Assembly: GCA_023700805.1 (NCBI GenBank)
Contig: JAMPYF010000001.1
Coordinates: forward strand, 186,001-250,000
Length of the DNA stretch: 64,000 nt
Source: Sulfuritalea sp.
GTDB lineage: Bacteria; Pseudomonadota; Gammaproteobacteria; Burkholderiales; Rhodocyclaceae
Direction: 5' to 3'
Both the position numbers and the translations under genes were made by a program. Each line of letters begins with the position of its first letter. The first letter of the stretch is position 1. This document shows, piece by piece, positions 35,201-42,471 of the stretch. The notes beneath the pieces are model-generated. The model was not told the origin of the DNA, did not search any database, and worked only from the letters and a program-made list of their open reading frames with translations.

Positions 35201-36193
35201 GGCTTCATCGCGTGTGATGCAGTTGGTGTAATCGGTACTGGTACAGTACTCCGAGGCCTCCATCGTATGGTAGTAGGCAGGTCCGTTATAGGTCTTGCGG
35301 AACGTGTAAGTCGCGTTCGGGTATAAGGCATTATTGGTGGTATCGGTATTTTCCTTGCACTGGGTATGCGTGGCGATATTGGCGGCACTGGGCGTCGGGC
35401 TCGGGGTGGCCACGCTGCACCAGATTTCGTGCTGATACGCGTTGGTCAGGTTGGTGGAGCCGGTACCGGCAAAACCATCTGTCTGGGCAGTCGCTGCAGT
35501 AGCATTGGGATAGGAGGTGCCGTCGGCCCGCAGTGGTGGCAGGTAGCGCACCGCCGGGTCGTAGTACTGGAAATTGACCTTGGCGGTCGAGTAGGGCATC
35601 TGCGAACGCGTAGTGCAAGTCGGTGCGGCCGACGTGTCTTTGGGCGTGCCGCCCTGGTTGCTGGTCCCGGTGGTGCCCCAGCACATGCCCCAGGCAGCGG
35701 TCTTGAGCCCGCCGAGAAAGGTAACGTAAGTAGTAGCGGCGACGTAGCCCGTACCGCCGCTGGAAACGTTGACAGATGCTATGGTCTTGTCCGCGGCCAG
35801 GGTAACCGTGGCGGCAGCGCCGGTGCCGGCACCCTGAATCAGCACGGTGGGTGTTCCATGTTCGTAGATGTTGCCGCCAATGGCGCTGATGGCCGTGATG
35901 ACGCCGCCCGAAACAGTCGCCACGCCACGATCGCCGGCTGAACCCGGCGGAGTGATGCCGGCATTCGTGGGATCGGTAACCGTGGCATCGTTGATGTAAT
36001 CAGGTGTGTAATCCCAAGCCATCGAGCCCGAATCGTCGAGCACGTACATCAGGTTGGGACGTACCACCGAAGTGGTGGTGGCTGCCAGTGGCGTCGTCGC
36101 CAGGTTCAGAGTGGCGGCTTGAAGCGCCTGTCCATAGCTGAGGAGGAATATCAGTACCCAAGCAAGCGGTCGACGAATTGAAGTCATGTTCAT
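29258..36193 (-). CDS. pilY1: giant PilY1-type pilus tip adhesin, copy 2 (2311 aa)
   Basis: Roughly twice the usual PilY1 length. A signal peptide spans about residues 1-27. An intact VWA metal site D53-x-S55-x-S57 (YVLDDSGSMAWD) is followed by very large insertions before the downstream VWA strand MLLVTDGYWNE near residue 1410. Residues about 395-775 hold four related modules (ITVGGVNVVGGQTF... AQNICTAIQANTG...). Residues about 790-1145 hold three tandem Cys-containing repeats of about 105 residues (TFRLSDSVDNDTITSITCGG... TYSCSND... CTVTGPTAAAACTNLQFTK). The C-terminal PilY1 propeller includes GGGNWHTILVGGQGAGGRSY and QYVYAGDTNGDLWRFD, but no DxNxDG calcium loop just before it. Confidence 0.93.
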   Translation of the reverse strand: MNMTSIRRPLAWVLIFLLSYGQALQAATLNLATTPLAATTTSVVRPNLMYVLDDSGSMAWDYTPDYINDATVTDPTNAGITPPGSAGDRGVATVSGGVITAISAIGGNIYEHGTPTVLIQGAGTGAAATVTLAADKTIASVNVSSGGTGYVAATTYVTFLGGLKTAAWGMCWGTTGTSNQGGTPKDTSAAPTCTTRSQMPYSTAKVNFQYYDPAVRYLPPLRADGTSYPNATAATAQTDGFAGTGSTNLTNAYQHEIWCSVATPSPTPSAANIATHTQCKENTDTTNNALYPNATYTFRKTYNGPAYYHTMEASEYCTSTDYTNCITRDEALAAVPAFVVGGVTYNVPSYYRWCAFYNPISKTFGGCQGRRDLDHYLPNYLGGWVSTGAAGVQSTASLVINATTAGQSLTSITVGGVNVVGGQTFTSTANGDQATVAQNICTAIQANTGGTGYSCAVTGSTVLIQAAAVGDAANGLPVLAVGPSAVAAVNATGEIRVTTATAGLTINSITIHGNELLSANVTADGDQGNTARMICEAINSGAQQGVYIARSGSQAGAAADTYAFGTCQSHADAYVQVKRVPADDTDNGQAIVISGPATATISSGSIQINSTAGATTISDVTKDGVSIFTAPALAIADGTQTTSIATSLAAKINGNGGCSATASGNLVTITGCTGVLAVTSGSTQATGTIKVTSTGHSYGADLGGIQVGATSLAGHITPTTLSNGTSVAANASALRAAINAGTGTHGFTAAVPVASGSDYNLTVTAPVGTAYNGQSFTFQPGTAVVAGAATSPIWNFSITNATKDDAIIDYIRCDPSDSVANDELYILSTDATTGSATTNNLEFTTALANGLNSSAINGYTYSCAYDSGTQNDQICNVTGPTGVSACTSDLSFTKDGTITTKNYSKLTAGSAGCSAITAPTWTFRLSDSVDNDTITSITCGGTNTITPNTVAAGNGNGDSRRGLLASGMNSNDTNGYTYSCSNDTSNNRVDCTVTGPTAAAACTNLQFTKSPGITLDFNNNVSQACPAITTGTSATWRFTIDNATSANKLFNSITCGGVNTITTNTVSTGTASNTTVARINNLKSTLEANDANGYNISCTTATSGTAQSDCTITGPAGANACQGTDTGDSNNCGVGALSFKYDGTLDGSTGIALSASGMTTPRTADYVRACVPASSNGSSGATAVDDYAPFLFTLSTFAGGAPSQGTTITPIASNDVGTIGTTTVAMANGTAPSVLTISTNATGTAPNVLTMGGGSNPNTATNHWTGTGIFKRVDVVSTNNSYSRASGRTDCAAATCTYTEELQNFANWYSYYRTRMLMMKSATTLAFTQLDGNYRVGFDNICQATGTTVDNPVAQFEGAGRTSWWTSLTNASPNCATPLRAETAKIGQYYARKLNATQADPMEYSCQQNYMLLVTDGYWNETESSAIKGVSGADIGNTDNALTTAARPYYDGAQASTSCPAVGGSRGSTAYSCRTLADIAFHYYSTDLRTNALGNATNTLLGRDVATNNVLTTADDKNQAQHMNFFAMGLGIDGKLGFNSDYQTSGIGDYAAIVAGTKDWPAVANLDPTGVDDLWHATVNGRGKYFSARNVPNVVAGLREALNKIGARVGSAAAAATSNLEPVAGDNFAYVASYTTLDWTGDLQSRSIDVLTGEVSSSTACTTAGSGCQWSAQAKLDNTTWSARRIFIKPTSGTSGDPLRGFNYDNLTGAEQAFFNPSTLSQYAALSISNASDITASNLVNFLRGNRGLEQDGDVSHAQIWRRRSHVLGDIVNTQPVFMKAPNALYADAGYSSFKSANASRQPVVFVSAQDGMLHAFNAHTSAVTVSGTAVQPGEEMWAFVPTQAMETMKVLGDVNYAHRYFVDGQITIADVDFGGGNWHTILVGGQGAGGRSYFALDVTDPTSPKYLWEFSDANLGNTFSNAAVSKLHSGEWAVMFSSGYNNTANGGDGIGHLFALNPETGAAKTGFPLSTGSGTGGSPSNLGKLALWADNPGVDNTAQYVYAGDTNGDLWRFDLDPSGTGHTGTAVFKLAHMEVSSIPLPITTRPELSSLTDGTRLIMVGTGKYLESSDLTNVDVQGFFVVKDTLGAANLGGASQETWNPATDTLPSDATQPMFLQRKLIADDENGNPIAQTDASGVTRNFRMVCAGAASTVTPSGTAPNLSYSCNNEDATSIDLSLHGGWYALFPDTGERMNVDPKLVRGTLVFATNIPAADSCTVGGRSWANFLDYQTGLAVAGQTFTSIKIPDSLVVGITVIRLQSGDYKAIATKSNYQQETLAVPIAASAPGLPSTPPANTFQSKRGLWREFEAY

Positions 36194-36225
36194 GGTGGCA
36201 CCTGTAAACTATCGCAGGGCTGGCG

Positions 36226-36984
36226 CTAGTAAATGAAGCCCTGCACGTAACGATTGTTCTGACGCGGACCTACCACCTTGACGGTGACCCGGTAATAGAC
36301 GGCGGCATTGACCGCAGTACTGGATGCCCCGCAAAAATTTGCTGCAGTGGGGTCCATCGAGCAGCCGGCGAGACTGCCTGATCCTGCCGTGGTTACGATC
36401 GAGGGCGCCAGACAGCCGGCCGTCGGGCAGGAGCCACACCCCGCCGTCCCACCGGCGGCCACACACAATGCTTCGGTCGTGTTCGCCATCCGATGCACTA
36501 CATAGTAGAGGGTGTAGCCTGAAGGGTTGCCAGATACCCTCGCTGCGCAGGGGAGTCCGTCGGCCCCATTGATGGTGTCGCTGAAACGATAGGAGGTGGG
36601 CGTGAAGGCGTTGGCGGCGCCATCTTTCTTGCACCCGCTGTCGGCACCGTTCATCGTCGCGTAATACCGCGGCGTGGTGGTTGCCGCGGCGGCATTGGCC
36701 GGCGCTATGTTGTTGTTGAGCGCCGTTGCGGTCGCCATTTGCGTCCTGACCCACTGATATGCACCGTCCACCGCCACATCGGCCGACCGCGTTGCGGCCT
36801 GGCGAAAAGCAATATTGGCCGAAGCGGAGATACCGCCGCGGAGACTGGTTACCATAGCCACCGACGACAAAGTCATGATGATCAGGATGACCAGCGCAAG
36901 GACCAGAACAAATCCTCGCTGACCCGACAGGCATTGCCCGCCGGGCGCGACGGGAAAAGTGCAAGATCGCATCAGCGGGTCCAT
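36226..36984 (-). CDS. pilX: minor pilin PilX, copy 2
   Basis: 252 aa from ATG 36984; ATG 36972 is an alternative that overlaps the pilW stop by one base. The leader ends GQRG before FVLVLALVILIIMTLSSVAMVTSLR, again without Glu+5, as expected for PilX. It has a conserved PilX-like SADVAVDGAYQWV helix and a globular part with many cysteines. It ends KVVGPRQNNRYVQGFIY. It lies 32 bp upstream of pilY1 copy 2. Confidence 0.88.
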   Translation of the reverse strand: MDPLMRSCTFPVAPGGQCLSGQRGFVLVLALVILIIMTLSSVAMVTSLRGGISASANIAFRQAATRSADVAVDGAYQWVRTQMATATALNNNIAPANAAAATTTPRYYATMNGADSGCKKDGAANAFTPTSYRFSDTINGADGLPCAARVSGNPSGYTLYYVVHRMANTTEALCVAAGGTAGCGSCPTAGCLAPSIVTTAGSGSLAGCSMDPTAANFCGASSTAVNAAVYYRVTVKVVGPRQNNRYVQGFIY

Positions 36985-38015
36985 ATGACGTTCTTCAGCG
37001 GAATGATGGTCGAATAGGCGCGGTAGCGCATGCGCGTGTTGGGCACCGCAAATGACACGGCAGCACCAACCTCAGCGCCGCCGCCGTCGAGCACCTGGGA
37101 CAGTACCGGGAGGGGATCCGGCTGATCGATGACTTCATTGTCGGCGACAGCACTCTGGGCGACTACCCCCACACGCAGGGCGACGACGCAGGCAGGGTGG
37201 ACGGCCGTGCCGGTGCAGGTGGTGCCGTTGAGCGTGGTGGCGCCGCTAGCCCAGCGCGTCACGGTGACCGGACTGCCCGTGGTGCTGCTCGCAAGGCCAT
37301 ACTGCGCCTTGAGAAATACGATGTTGTCGACGAGGTTGTTGGTGGTGAACGCCGGGTAGTCGGCAACCGTCAGGGCCGCTGTGCCAACCGCATACTGGCG
37401 GTTGAAAAACTCTCCCGGGCGGCCGAAATATACGAGGTAGCCGATAGCCGTCGAACTCGCAAGTGCCGGTGTATACGTGTAGCCGATAGCCGTCGCAGAC
37501 ACGCTATTGACAGTTGTCATCGTGCAGGAATTGGTCGCAGCAACGATGTCATTGACGGAAAATCCCATCGAGGATCGCACGTTGTACTGGCTGCCCGTCA
37601 TGGTCGTGCCGCTACTGGCATCGAGTTCGGTGCCAGGGACGCCCGATGACGGATTGGTGCCCTTCACCGTGATCTGGTCGGAAACGCCGGTACCGCCGTC
37701 AGTGATCACGACTGGGTAAGGAGTGAAGGAAGGGCTGGCGCCATTGGCGATAGTGGCACAGCCGAGAAGCGGCATCAGGCCATAGCCGGCTTGGCCGATA
37801 TCGCGTTCGAGGCGATAAAGCGCCATCACGCCATTGTCCTGCGTGCCGAGGGTCTGGGTTATGTTTGACCGATTCTTTGAAAAAGTCATCATCATCGAGC
37901 CGACGGCAGCCAGCCCCATCAGGCTGATGGTCAGGCCGATGAGCAGTTCGATCAGGTTGAAGCCACTTTGGCGGCGCATGGCAGTCTTGATAGCTGTATG
38001 CCGTGGCAGGATCAA
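36972..38015 (-). CDS. pilW: minor pilin PilW, copy 2
   Basis: 347-aa minor pilin with RRQSG|FNLIELLIGLTISLMGLAAVGSMM (Glu+5) and a PilW-like RLERDIGQAGYGLMPLLGC segment. It ends RMRYRAYSTIIPLKNVIWTR. The start overlaps the pilV stop by 4 bp. It is only distantly similar to copy 1 PilW, so the two modules are not a recent duplication. Confidence 0.88.
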   Translation of the reverse strand: MILPRHTAIKTAMRRQSGFNLIELLIGLTISLMGLAAVGSMMMTFSKNRSNITQTLGTQDNGVMALYRLERDIGQAGYGLMPLLGCATIANGASPSFTPYPVVITDGGTGVSDQITVKGTNPSSGVPGTELDASSGTTMTGSQYNVRSSMGFSVNDIVAATNSCTMTTVNSVSATAIGYTYTPALASSTAIGYLVYFGRPGEFFNRQYAVGTAALTVADYPAFTTNNLVDNIVFLKAQYGLASSTTGSPVTVTRWASGATTLNGTTCTGTAVHPACVVALRVGVVAQSAVADNEVIDQPDPLPVLSQVLDGGGAEVGAAVSFAVPNTRMRYRAYSTIIPLKNVIWTR

Positions 38016-38467
38016 TTGCGTGTAATCATGCTGCTGGTCTGGTAGCGGCGGGGCGTGCCCGGATCCTTGCGATCGGTCCAGCTAACACAGACGGTCACCG
38101 GTTGCGGACTGGCGATCGTGATCGTGCCTGACGCCGCGCCCGAGCAAACGTTACCCGTAACGACATTGGTTTCCACGCAATCGCAGTTGGCCAGATAGAC
38201 CGTGCCGGTTGCCTCCGGTATGGCGGTTTGCAGACGCGAGGTCCATGTGCCCAGATTGACTGTATTGCTAACCCACATCTCGGCGATCAACTCCCCTGTG
38301 GCATAGCTTGCGTCATTGCGCGCCTTCGACTGGCCAACCTGATTGAGGGCCTGGACCGAAAGCGCCATCATGGAAATCAGGCCGACAGCAAACAGCAAGA
38401 GGCTGATGATCGCTTCGATGATGAAGGAGCCTTGCTGACGTTGCGCTGCTGGATGGATGGCTCTCAT
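38012..38467 (-). CDS. pilV: minor pilin PilV, copy 2
   Basis: 151 aa from ATG 38467, chosen for the GAGGATCACG ribosome-binding site and a short leader (MRAIHPAAQRQQG) before SFIIEAIISLLLFAVGLISMMALSVQAL. It has Glu+5 and a PilV-like hydrophobic spine. A DCVETNVVTGNVC cysteine pair is in the globular part, and the end PGTPRRYQTSSMITRN is typical of PilV tails. Confidence 0.86.
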   Translation of the reverse strand: MRAIHPAAQRQQGSFIIEAIISLLLFAVGLISMMALSVQALNQVGQSKARNDASYATGELIAEMWVSNTVNLGTWTSRLQTAIPEATGTVYLANCDCVETNVVTGNVCSGAASGTITIASPQPVTVCVSWTDRKDPGTPRRYQTSSMITRN

Positions 38468-38475
38468 CGTGATCC

Positions 38476-39156
38476 TCAGACACAGGCTGCGCAGGTGCCG
38501 GAGCAAAGCCGGATATTCCCGTTGGAATTAACCTGGACGCAATAGGTCCTGCCGGTGATGCCGGCGCTTGGGCCGGCTTCCACCGTATAGGCCGGGGTGC
38601 CGGCGGGCACTGCCCCTTCGAGGTTGGCGAGCAATTGCCCCAAGGGGCCAAAGGTAACCACAAATCCTGCCGGAGTTCCCATTGACGGACTGGCCGTGAC
38701 GACTACCTGAGGTGCGCTATCGGTAGTGCTCTTGTAGGCAATGAAGGGGTCGGCCAGGCAATTTGCGGCGTTTCCCGAATAAGCCGGCGTGGTCGGACAA
38801 GGTTCTTCCTGGTCGGGCGGCACGTAGGCATTCACCGCGCACCGACCTGCCGGCACGCCGCGGGTATTGGCCGGTGTCGTGAGTCCCGTATATTGCGTGA
38901 CCACCCAAAGACGCGAGGTGGCGCTGGCAGTACAGCCGGCATCCAGCGTACTGACCAGTTGAAAGCGCATCGGCGCATTGCGACTTATCGCTTCCGAACG
39001 CGCCTGAATCAAGCCGAACTGAATCGATTCGGCAACGCCGCGAATCCGCCCGCTGACCATGGTTTCCTGAAACGAAGGTACCGCGATGGCAAGCATGATC
39101 CCGGCGATAACCAGCACGAGCATGATCTCCATCAGGCTGAATCCACGGCAACGCAT
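38476..39156 (-). CDS. fimT: minor pilin FimT/GspH-like, copy 2
   Basis: 226 aa from ATG 39156, which overlaps the pilE stop by one base. A very short leader MRCRG precedes FSLMEIMLVLVIAGIMLAIAVPSFQETMVSG (Glu+5). A GspH-like ESIQFGLIQARSEAISRNAPMRF helix follows. Where copy 1 has FGRTGRLS, this copy has FGPLGQLL. It ends in a CVQVNSNGNIRLCSGTCAACV cysteine cluster. Confidence 0.86.
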   Translation of the reverse strand: MRCRGFSLMEIMLVLVIAGIMLAIAVPSFQETMVSGRIRGVAESIQFGLIQARSEAISRNAPMRFQLVSTLDAGCTASATSRLWVVTQYTGLTTPANTRGVPAGRCAVNAYVPPDQEEPCPTTPAYSGNAANCLADPFIAYKSTTDSAPQVVVTASPSMGTPAGFVVTFGPLGQLLANLEGAVPAGTPAYTVEAGPSAGITGRTYCVQVNSNGNIRLCSGTCAACV

Positions 39157-39560
39157 CAGCAACTCCCGGAACTGCCTTTCAACCAGCAGGCAGCGCTGGA
39201 CGCATCCGGCTTTACGGTGGTCTTCGCCCCAGCCTGGGTAACCGTATACGTGTAGTTGATAGCTGGAGCATTGGCCGTGCAGACATAGGTTTGACCGCCA
39301 TTTGCGGTGGCGCAACTTGTGGCAGTGAAATACTGTCCCGCTGCGCGCGGCGTCATGCCATTCAGATACGTTCGATTATCCTGATAATATTGCTCCTGCC
39401 TGACCTGCAAATCGGAGAGGAGCGACATGCCTTCTGACAGCTTTCCCTTCAATACGTATTCCTCATATTGCGGCAGCGCGATAGCCATGAGAATCCCGAT
39501 AATCGCGACGACGGTCACCAATTCGACCAGTGTGAAGCCATGATTTTTGCGAATTCGCAT
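39156..39560 (-). CDS. pilE: PilE-type pilin, copy 2
   Basis: 134 aa from ATG 39560, giving the short leader MRIRKNHG before FTLVELVTVVAIIGILMAIALPQYEEYVLKG (Glu+5). The D-region has the PilE-like RQEQYYQDNRTYL and cysteines in SCATANGGQTYVC and the C-terminal CWLKGSSGSC. It is the first gene of the module 2 pilus operon. Confidence 0.9.
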   Translation of the reverse strand: MRIRKNHGFTLVELVTVVAIIGILMAIALPQYEEYVLKGKLSEGMSLLSDLQVRQEQYYQDNRTYLNGMTPRAAGQYFTATSCATANGGQTYVCTANAPAINYTYTVTQAGAKTTVKPDASSAACWLKGSSGSC

Positions 39561-39982
39561 GATTTTGTATTGCCTTTGCGAGCATGTTGACTGGCGGATT
39601 TGGTCAACTTTCCTAGCCAACTCTAAGGTCCTCCCCCGCGGTCATCTATAGGGATTTCCTGATTCTTGTCCGGGTTACCTGATGCGGATGAATCCCCATG
39701 TCATCCACTGGCAAGAGTTGGCGCTGACTAGACGGCGTGCCAGCGAATTGTGAAGCTGATCGAATCACCGTTGCGGGCGCACCATCAACGTTCTTGCCTG
39801 TGCGAACAGAGTGCCTACTGGCCATTTTCGCGATACCATCGGCGCGGCACGCGCTGAGCTGTTCCCTGCGCCGCCCGCTCGATCGCCAACATTTGGCATC
39901 CGCTCCGGCCCACTGATGGACCAGCGCGAACTTGCCGCCCAGGTTGATCCCCCGCTAGCACCGTTTCTGGAGTTTCCCTGAA
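39561..39982. promoter_or_regulatory. divergent intergenic region, pilus module 2
   Basis: About 420 bp between pilE copy 2 (minus) and the module 2 kinase (plus). It contains GATTTCCTGATTCTTG (39652-39667) and ACCTGATGCGGATGAATC (39677-39694), similar to the pair in the module 1 divergent region, and a dispersed-repeat copy at 39711-39731. No clear sigma-70 or sigma-54 promoter stands out. Confidence 0.4.
39711..39731 (-). repeat. dispersed 21-bp repeat, copy 5
   Basis: 18 of 21 positions, with an unbroken CAGCGCCAACTCTTGC, in minus orientation. This copy is fully intergenic, so no protein constraint explains it. Confidence 0.8.
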
Positions 39983-41236
39983 GTGTCGCTCGCTCATTCC
40001 GCTGAGGCCATTACCGTCGCATCATCACGCCAGCTGACGCTTTCCGCGATGATGCTGATCGGCATCACCTTGGCGGTAATGATGGCCTTCGCTTTCTGGT
40101 CGTGGCGCCGGCGCCAGGGGCTGACGACGCGCCGTCGCCAGGCCGAGTTGGCCTTGCGCGCCTCGGAGGGCCGGCTGCGCCAGCTGTCGAGCCAGTTGCC
40201 GGTGGCCTTGTTCGAATACGTCGCCACTCCGATTCCCGGATTCCGCTCCATCAGCGACGGCGTGGCGCGTCTGCTGCCGGGTACTGCGGCGGAAATGCTG
40301 GCCGATCCGCAGGTATTCTTTGCCGGCATCCATCCCGACGATCTTGCCGGCCTGGTCTGGCGCCAGGCGGCGTCCGCGGCGCACGAGTTCGAATGGATCG
40401 GGCGCAGCCTGCTTGCCGGCGACGGCCCGCGCTGGCTGCAGATCCGCACTACGACGGAGTTCGCGGCAGACGGCAGGCGCGCTGTGCACGGCGTGATCCT
40501 CGACGTGACGGCCCTCAAGCAGACCCAGCAGGCTCTCGAACGTTCGCGCCAGGAATTGCGGCAACTGGCCAGTCATCGTGAAGCACGCATCGAGCAGGAG
40601 CGCGCACGCCTGGCACGCGAGTTCCACGACGAACTGGGCCAGGTGCTGACCACCGCGCGCATGCATCTGCAATTGCTCGGACGCAGCCTGCCCGCCGATG
40701 CGGCGGCGGCACGCGAGGCCGCGCGCAACATCGAGACGATGATCGGCGAAGCCTACCGCAGCGTGAAGTCGATCGCCTCCGACCTGCGGCCGGCGGCGCT
40801 CAACCTCGGCCTCACGGCCGCGGTGGAATGGGTCGCGGCGCGCATGCTCGGGGCCGCCGGCATCCGCTACGGCATCTCATTTACCCAGGCAGCGGACCGC
40901 CTCGACGACGACTATGCGATCGCGCTGTTCCGCATCGTGCAGGAATCGCTTTCCAACATCGTCCGCCACGCCAGCGCGCAGAACGTCGACATCACGCTGA
41001 GCCATGACCGGGGTGAAATGCGCCTGCTGCTGGAGGACGACGGCAAGGGCTTCGATGTGTCGGGCGTCGACCATGCCGCGCACTTCGGCTTGCTCGGCAT
41101 ATCCGAGCGCGTCACGGCGCTCGGCGGCGCGCTGGAAATCGACAGCAGCCCGGGCAGCGGCACGCGGCTCGTCGTCACGCTGCCGCAGGTTCCACTCAAG
41201 GCCGATCACGCAGACAGGAGCACGAACTCACCATGA
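39983..41236 (+). CDS. PAS-domain NarL-type sensor histidine kinase (module 2)
   Basis: 417 aa from a GTG start. One N-terminal membrane helix (SAMMLIGITLAVMMAFAFWSW) is followed by a PAS/PAC domain (about residues 65-180, ending GVILDVTALKQTQQAL). A HisKA_3 domain has H215 in REFHDELGQVLTTA, and the HATPase has ESLSNIVRHASA, LEDDGKGF and GLLGISERVTALGG. The sensor differs from the CHASE8-like sensor in module 1, so the two modules should respond to different inputs. It overlaps the regulator gene by 4 bp. Confidence 0.92.
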   Translation: MSLAHSAEAITVASSRQLTLSAMMLIGITLAVMMAFAFWSWRRRQGLTTRRRQAELALRASEGRLRQLSSQLPVALFEYVATPIPGFRSISDGVARLLPGTAAEMLADPQVFFAGIHPDDLAGLVWRQAASAAHEFEWIGRSLLAGDGPRWLQIRTTTEFAADGRRAVHGVILDVTALKQTQQALERSRQELRQLASHREARIEQERARLAREFHDELGQVLTTARMHLQLLGRSLPADAAAAREAARNIETMIGEAYRSVKSIASDLRPAALNLGLTAAVEWVAARMLGAAGIRYGISFTQAADRLDDDYAIALFRIVQESLSNIVRHASAQNVDITLSHDRGEMRLLLEDDGKGFDVSGVDHAAHFGLLGISERVTALGGALEIDSSPGSGTRLVVTLPQVPLKADHADRSTNSP

Positions 41237-41865
41237 TCAGGATCATCATCGCCGACGACCACACGCTGTTCCGCGTCGGCCTCAGGCAGATGCTGCATTC
41301 CTTCGCCGGCATCGAAGTGGTGCAGGAAGCCACCAATGCGGCGGAAGCGCTGGCGGCGGCAAACACCGGCGGCGCCGAACTGATCATCATGGACCTGACC
41401 ATGCCCGGCGCCTCCGGCACCAGCCTGATCGAGCAGATCCGCAAGGCGCAGCCCGCCCTGCCTATGCTGGTGCTGAGCATGCACGACGAACCGGGAACGG
41501 TGCGGCGCGCCCTGCAGGCCGGCGCTTCCGGCTATATCACCAAGGGATCGAGTCCGGATACGCTATTCACCGCCGTGACCCGGGTCGGCGCCGGCGAGCG
41601 CTTCATCGACCCATCGGTCGCCGCCTCGCTGGCTTTCGACGCGGCGACCCACGCCGGCGGCGCGGCGCACCAGAGCCTGAGCCCGCGCGAATGGGAAGTG
41701 CTGCGCCTGATCGCGCAGGGCGTGATGTTGAACCAGATCGCCGAACTGCTGCACCTCAGCCCGAAGACCGTCACCACCCATAAGACCCACCTGATGGAAA
41801 AACTCGGCATCGGCAACAACGCCGACCTGATCCGCTACGCCATCGAACACAGGCTTTTCGATTGA
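41233..41865 (+). CDS. NarL/FixJ-family response regulator (module 2)
   Basis: 210 aa; receiver with D8-D9 and phospho-acceptor D54 (LIIMDLTMPGASG), then a LuxR-type helix-turn-helix (LSPREWEVLRLIAQGVMLNQIAELLHLSPKTVTTHKTHLMEKL). It overlaps both the kinase upstream (ATGA) and the TonB gene downstream (ATTGA), so all three are probably translationally coupled. Likely targets are the divergent pilus operon and its own operon (inference). Confidence 0.94.
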   Translation: MIRIIIADDHTLFRVGLRQMLHSFAGIEVVQEATNAAEALAAANTGGAELIIMDLTMPGASGTSLIEQIRKAQPALPMLVLSMHDEPGTVRRALQAGASGYITKGSSPDTLFTAVTRVGAGERFIDPSVAASLAFDAATHAGGAAHQSLSPREWEVLRLIAQGVMLNQIAELLHLSPKTVTTHKTHLMEKLGIGNNADLIRYAIEHRLFD

Positions 41866-42401
41866 ACTCGCCGCGCCTGGCCTGGCCCCTGGCCATCTCG
41901 CTGGCGCTGCACCTGGGCCTCGGCTGGCTGCTGTCCGCGGAGGTCGCCGGTCACCTGACGCGCAGTGCGAAGGCGGTCACGCTGACCGTGGTCCTGGCGA
42001 GCAGGGAGACCACCGAAAGCCCGGCGGCTGTCGCCGCGCAGGCCGCCCCCGCGCCGCCGCCGGCGGCGGCCACCGCCGTTGCGGCCACCGATGCCGCCGG
42101 CAGTTTGACGCGCAAAGCGCGTTTCCTGGTCGAGCCCGACCTTGCGGACCTGGAGGAGATAGCGGTGCCGTTTTCCGGCAGCCTGACCCTGCGCCTCCAT
42201 GTCAGCGCGCTGGGCACGGTTGACCGTGTCATAGTGGTCAACAGCGACCCGGTGCCGAAGCAACTGCTCGACGGCCTGATGAGCCGTTTCGCGCAGGCGC
42301 GCCTGACTCCGGCGCAGGCGGGATCGCAGGCCGTGGCCAGCACACTGGATGTGATGATCCGTTATGAAGCGGCGCCGGCACTGCCTATTCGTGGACGTTG
42401 A
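41862..42401 (+). CDS. TonB-like energy transducer
   Basis: 179 aa from a TTG start that overlaps the regulator stop. One N-terminal anchor (WPLAISLALHLGLGWLLSAEV), an Ala/Pro linker (APAPPPAAATAVAA) and a C-terminal TonB-like domain (LTLRLHVSALGTVDRVIVVNSDPVPKQLLDGLMSRFAQARLTPAQ). The TonB-dependent receptor follows by 70 bp, making it the obvious partner. A dedicated TonB inside a two-component operon is uncommon. Confidence 0.82.
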   Translation: MNSPRLAWPLAISLALHLGLGWLLSAEVAGHLTRSAKAVTLTVVLASRETTESPAAVAAQAAPAPPPAAATAVAATDAAGSLTRKARFLVEPDLADLEEIAVPFSGSLTLRLHVSALGTVDRVIVVNSDPVPKQLLDGLMSRFAQARLTPAQAGSQAVASTLDVMIRYEAAPALPIRGR

Positions 42402-42471
42402 GCCGCTCTGCATATCGGGTGAAAGAGCGTAATATCGGTGCTCTGGGGAAGCGATCGTTCGGACCACGCGC

